From Thermoplasmata archaeon (GTDB taxonomy: Archaea > Thermoplasmatota > Thermoplasmata > Thermoplasmatales > Thermoplasmataceae), in NCBI GenBank assembly GCA_021797055.1, contig JAKAAI010000083.1, forward strand, positions 1 through 7,599: DNA of 7,599 nt, in the 5' to 3' direction. Each line of letters starts with the position of its first letter. Positions within the stretch are counted from its first letter, which is position 1. Position numbers and translations under genes: made by a program. This document shows positions 6,601 through 7,599 of this stretch, piece by piece. The notes under the pieces are model-generated. The model did not search any database, was not told the origin of the DNA, and saw nothing but the letters and a program-made list of their open reading frames with translations.

Positions 6601-7599
6601 TTGTGATCTATTCTTACTCAAGCAATGAAACTTACATAAAACCTGTGTCGACCATATATCCGGTTAACAGCCAGATACTCCCCGGGTACACATTTAATAT
6701 CACATATTTCGGCCAGAGCCTGTTATCACTCGGTATGGCTTACGATAATAATAGTGGAATGCTGTTTATACCTGAATACTCTAGTTTAACTGGCAGAAAT
6801 GGAATATATGTCTATAACACGCTAACATCCCAGTTCGTAGGAATAATAACGATACCATCGTATGATGCAATATATAATCCTTCTACAGGATATATCTATG
6901 CTTTATCTGTAAATGGTAATATTTCAGAGATTAATCCTTCGACTTTTGCAATACAAAAGAACCTGACCCTTACAGAATCAATATCTAATCATTCCCTTCT
7001 TCAGGAGGAGGGGGGCAATTTATATGCACTTAGCATGAATGGCTACATAAGCCAGATTGATGCTTGCTCGATGACGATTGTGAATACGGTAGACGCTCTG
7101 CCAGGTGGCTTTGCTTCGGTGTTTTCATTGTTCTTCACGGCATACGGTGGAAATGCGTACATAGCAAACCTTAATGGAAATGACCTTATGATAGTAAACC
7201 TTACAACTTCTGCAATAACAGACTTGCATCTGCCGGTAAATTATAATCCCATTTCTGTAACTACGTACTATCGCTCTGAGTTACTTATAAGCGGAAAAAA
7301 TTACTCTGATCAGCTCTATAATCTATCATCCGGTTCGTTATCCACTGGCCCGAATGTTTCTGGAGTCGCCACGTCCTCTGTCTATGATCAAATCTCACAT
7401 ACTGTATTTTTGTTCTCATCATCATATAATCTGGACAGCTTAGGAAATATAACTGATGTTAACCCGGTTACCGGAAGCATAATCTCGGCGATACCCGGGT
7501 TTTTGTTGATACTTTCGCCAATATTCAATTTATCTAACCAAAATATCTATGCCGATTTTGCATTTGGAACTGTTTTGGCCTATTCTGTTCAGCACTATT
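3609..7599 (+). CDS. Exported S53 (sedolisin/kumamolisin) protease with thermopsin-like and beta-propeller regions (3' partial)
   Basis: The frame stays open to the window end, 1330 codons, with the C-terminus missing. A signal peptide or anchor spans about residues 9-28. The kumamolisin-type activation pro-domain is at about 83-185, with SSDYHKYITRSEF at 112-124. The S53 serine-carboxyl peptidase follows, about 215-655. Its probable triad is Glu340, Asp344 and Ser555 (in GTSVASP), with the oxyanion Asp427 in SSGDS. NSWGG (395-399), GGISTVFQEPIWQ (493-505), RGVPDIS (519-525) and GYNLVTGWGSID (637-648) are family landmarks, the last near the calcium site. Residues about 690-925 resemble thermopsin (family A5), notably YWIQNVVYIS (720-729) and FGMVGGP (843-849). 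Residues 930-1010 form a small beta domain opening FQENGIPAGTSW. From about 1025 there are propeller-like repeats such as GYIYALSVNGNISEIN. About forty N-x-S/T sequons suggest a glycosylated, externally acting acid protease, self-activated by pro-domain removal. The S53 assignment is strong; the thermopsin assignment is moderate. Confidence 0.93.
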   Translation, partial: MRFYPTNRAIVLTLLIVVIMLFSSVFAVGNMFSTQQSIGNSNPVGRVSIGMENNVVFQLDQERFISFPVAPLSVDKSISKAYNGSISILITFSLTNQSRLNSLLSNLTNPESSDYHKYITRSEFAANFSVSPNLYGQAESYLSQYPGLKVRTYADRVSVEVTGPARDIGDLFNTSIVTNGSKGSSYFADSTPKLPESLAPYVSDVTGLSDAPMPLQYNTANKKVQLSQTKYKLTDNTYPQPVNSSGAQYIYGSDLQVAYDEQSLLNITYPTSEVIATILWAGTNSSGTPVGAFDPSDIYAYYNATLPSYEPHAKVYGVPINGAVKPGLSATYDTTGANEENTLDLEMVGSTAPGANIYNVYGPNSTYLSIDSAFAFILNPNSTYKALDNVSVITNSWGGTDSNNTSWFEYLQEAQARGISVLASSGDSCDNTASSKYVGSTVEFPSAMAYDNFGVTAVGGDTLTLASNLHILNETAWYETSSYTSGHPVGSTGGISTVFQEPIWQIDTEANNLINGQGRGVPDISAIANNTIVYITIDGTSYYGNPYYYVFLGTSVASPVEAGIIAEINAVLNHYNQSNLGYLNPLLYSLGNSQITTMKTTTYTGFIQTGKYNSTLPVLPFYNVMYGRNNLYSATYGYNLVTGWGSIDAYNLSMYVLNVNRSLSSVGLKGVSDNLHLTGLNVTSYFYNSTSGTYNIVNTAYNASIQQNLFLADQFGAPIYWIQNVVYISGSQSSGWNVNYTGWVVFPFYGQYPTQTVYEYNFPLGETIFMPHNFDIKTWVSNLTEPMQQTINFEINSHIISLPVPGAAYIIDANNYTYSWQGHTYYNGPYPDNPFHGGLNPQFGMVGGPSCGLGVFGTPTAGSVSAYVEPLDMNSYIPATTNVFNESIDETGEAAYSLGFTNINQSTWTISVNRGSQLQGIVDCAPGEYSQIFQENGIPAGTSWSVNISGTVYTTTSNQIVVPLVNGSYFATFSMPSGFFASPSKYIFTVGGHSTDFIVIYSYSSNETYIKPVSTIYPVNSQILPGYTFNITYFGQSLLSLGMAYDNNSGMLFIPEYSSLTGRNGIYVYNTLTSQFVGIITIPSYDAIYNPSTGYIYALSVNGNISEINPSTFAIQKNLTLTESISNHSLLQEEGGNLYALSMNGYISQIDACSMTIVNTVDALPGGFASVFSLFFTAYGGNAYIANLNGNDLMIVNLTTSAITDLHLPVNYNPISVTTYYRSELLISGKNYSDQLYNLSSGSLSTGPNVSGVATSSVYDQISHTVFLFSSSYNLDSLGNITDVNPVTGSIISAIPGFLLILSPIFNLSNQNIYADFAFGTVLAYSVQHY

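Overview
The window looks like a piece of a thermoacidophilic archaeal chromosome, most likely from the Thermoplasmatales or a close relative. The main reasons are AT-rich archaeal TATA boxes 20-27 bases upstream of start codons that lack Shine-Dalgarno sites (a leaderless pattern), a long-form archaeal/bacterial GH15 glucoamylase, and a very large exported acid protease with about forty N-glycosylation sequons. Genus and species cannot be told from the sequence alone.

Layout from left to right: (1) 1-174, the C-terminal end of a plus-strand protein with a four-cysteine zinc ribbon. (2) 179-571, minus strand, a small protein with two membrane segments and a charged tail, converging on (1) with a 4-base gap. 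(3) 572-733, a divergent promoter region with a TATA box for each flanking gene and two interleaved inverted repeats between them. (4) 734-3121, plus strand, a complete 795-residue GH15 glucoamylase-like enzyme with a GTG start. (5) 3127-3276, minus strand, a 49-residue helical, possibly helix-turn-helix protein, converging on (4) with a 5-base gap. (6) 3277-3608, a gene-free region with promoters pointing both ways, inverted repeats and a possible decayed reading frame. (7) 3609 to the window end, plus strand, one uninterrupted reading frame of at least 1330 codons. It encodes an exported S53 (sedolisin/kumamolisin) protease followed by a probable thermopsin-like region, a small beta domain and a beta-propeller. 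Its C-terminus lies outside the window.

The two large genes fit a heterotroph that scavenges polymers in acid: one releases glucose from alpha-glucans and the other digests protein outside the cell. They are separately promoted, not one operon. The small minus-strand protein next to the protease promoter could be a local regulator, but only its position and predicted shape support that. The most notable item is the protease, which appears to combine two unrelated acid-protease families in one chain. I see no CRISPR array, tRNA, rRNA or insertion sequence.
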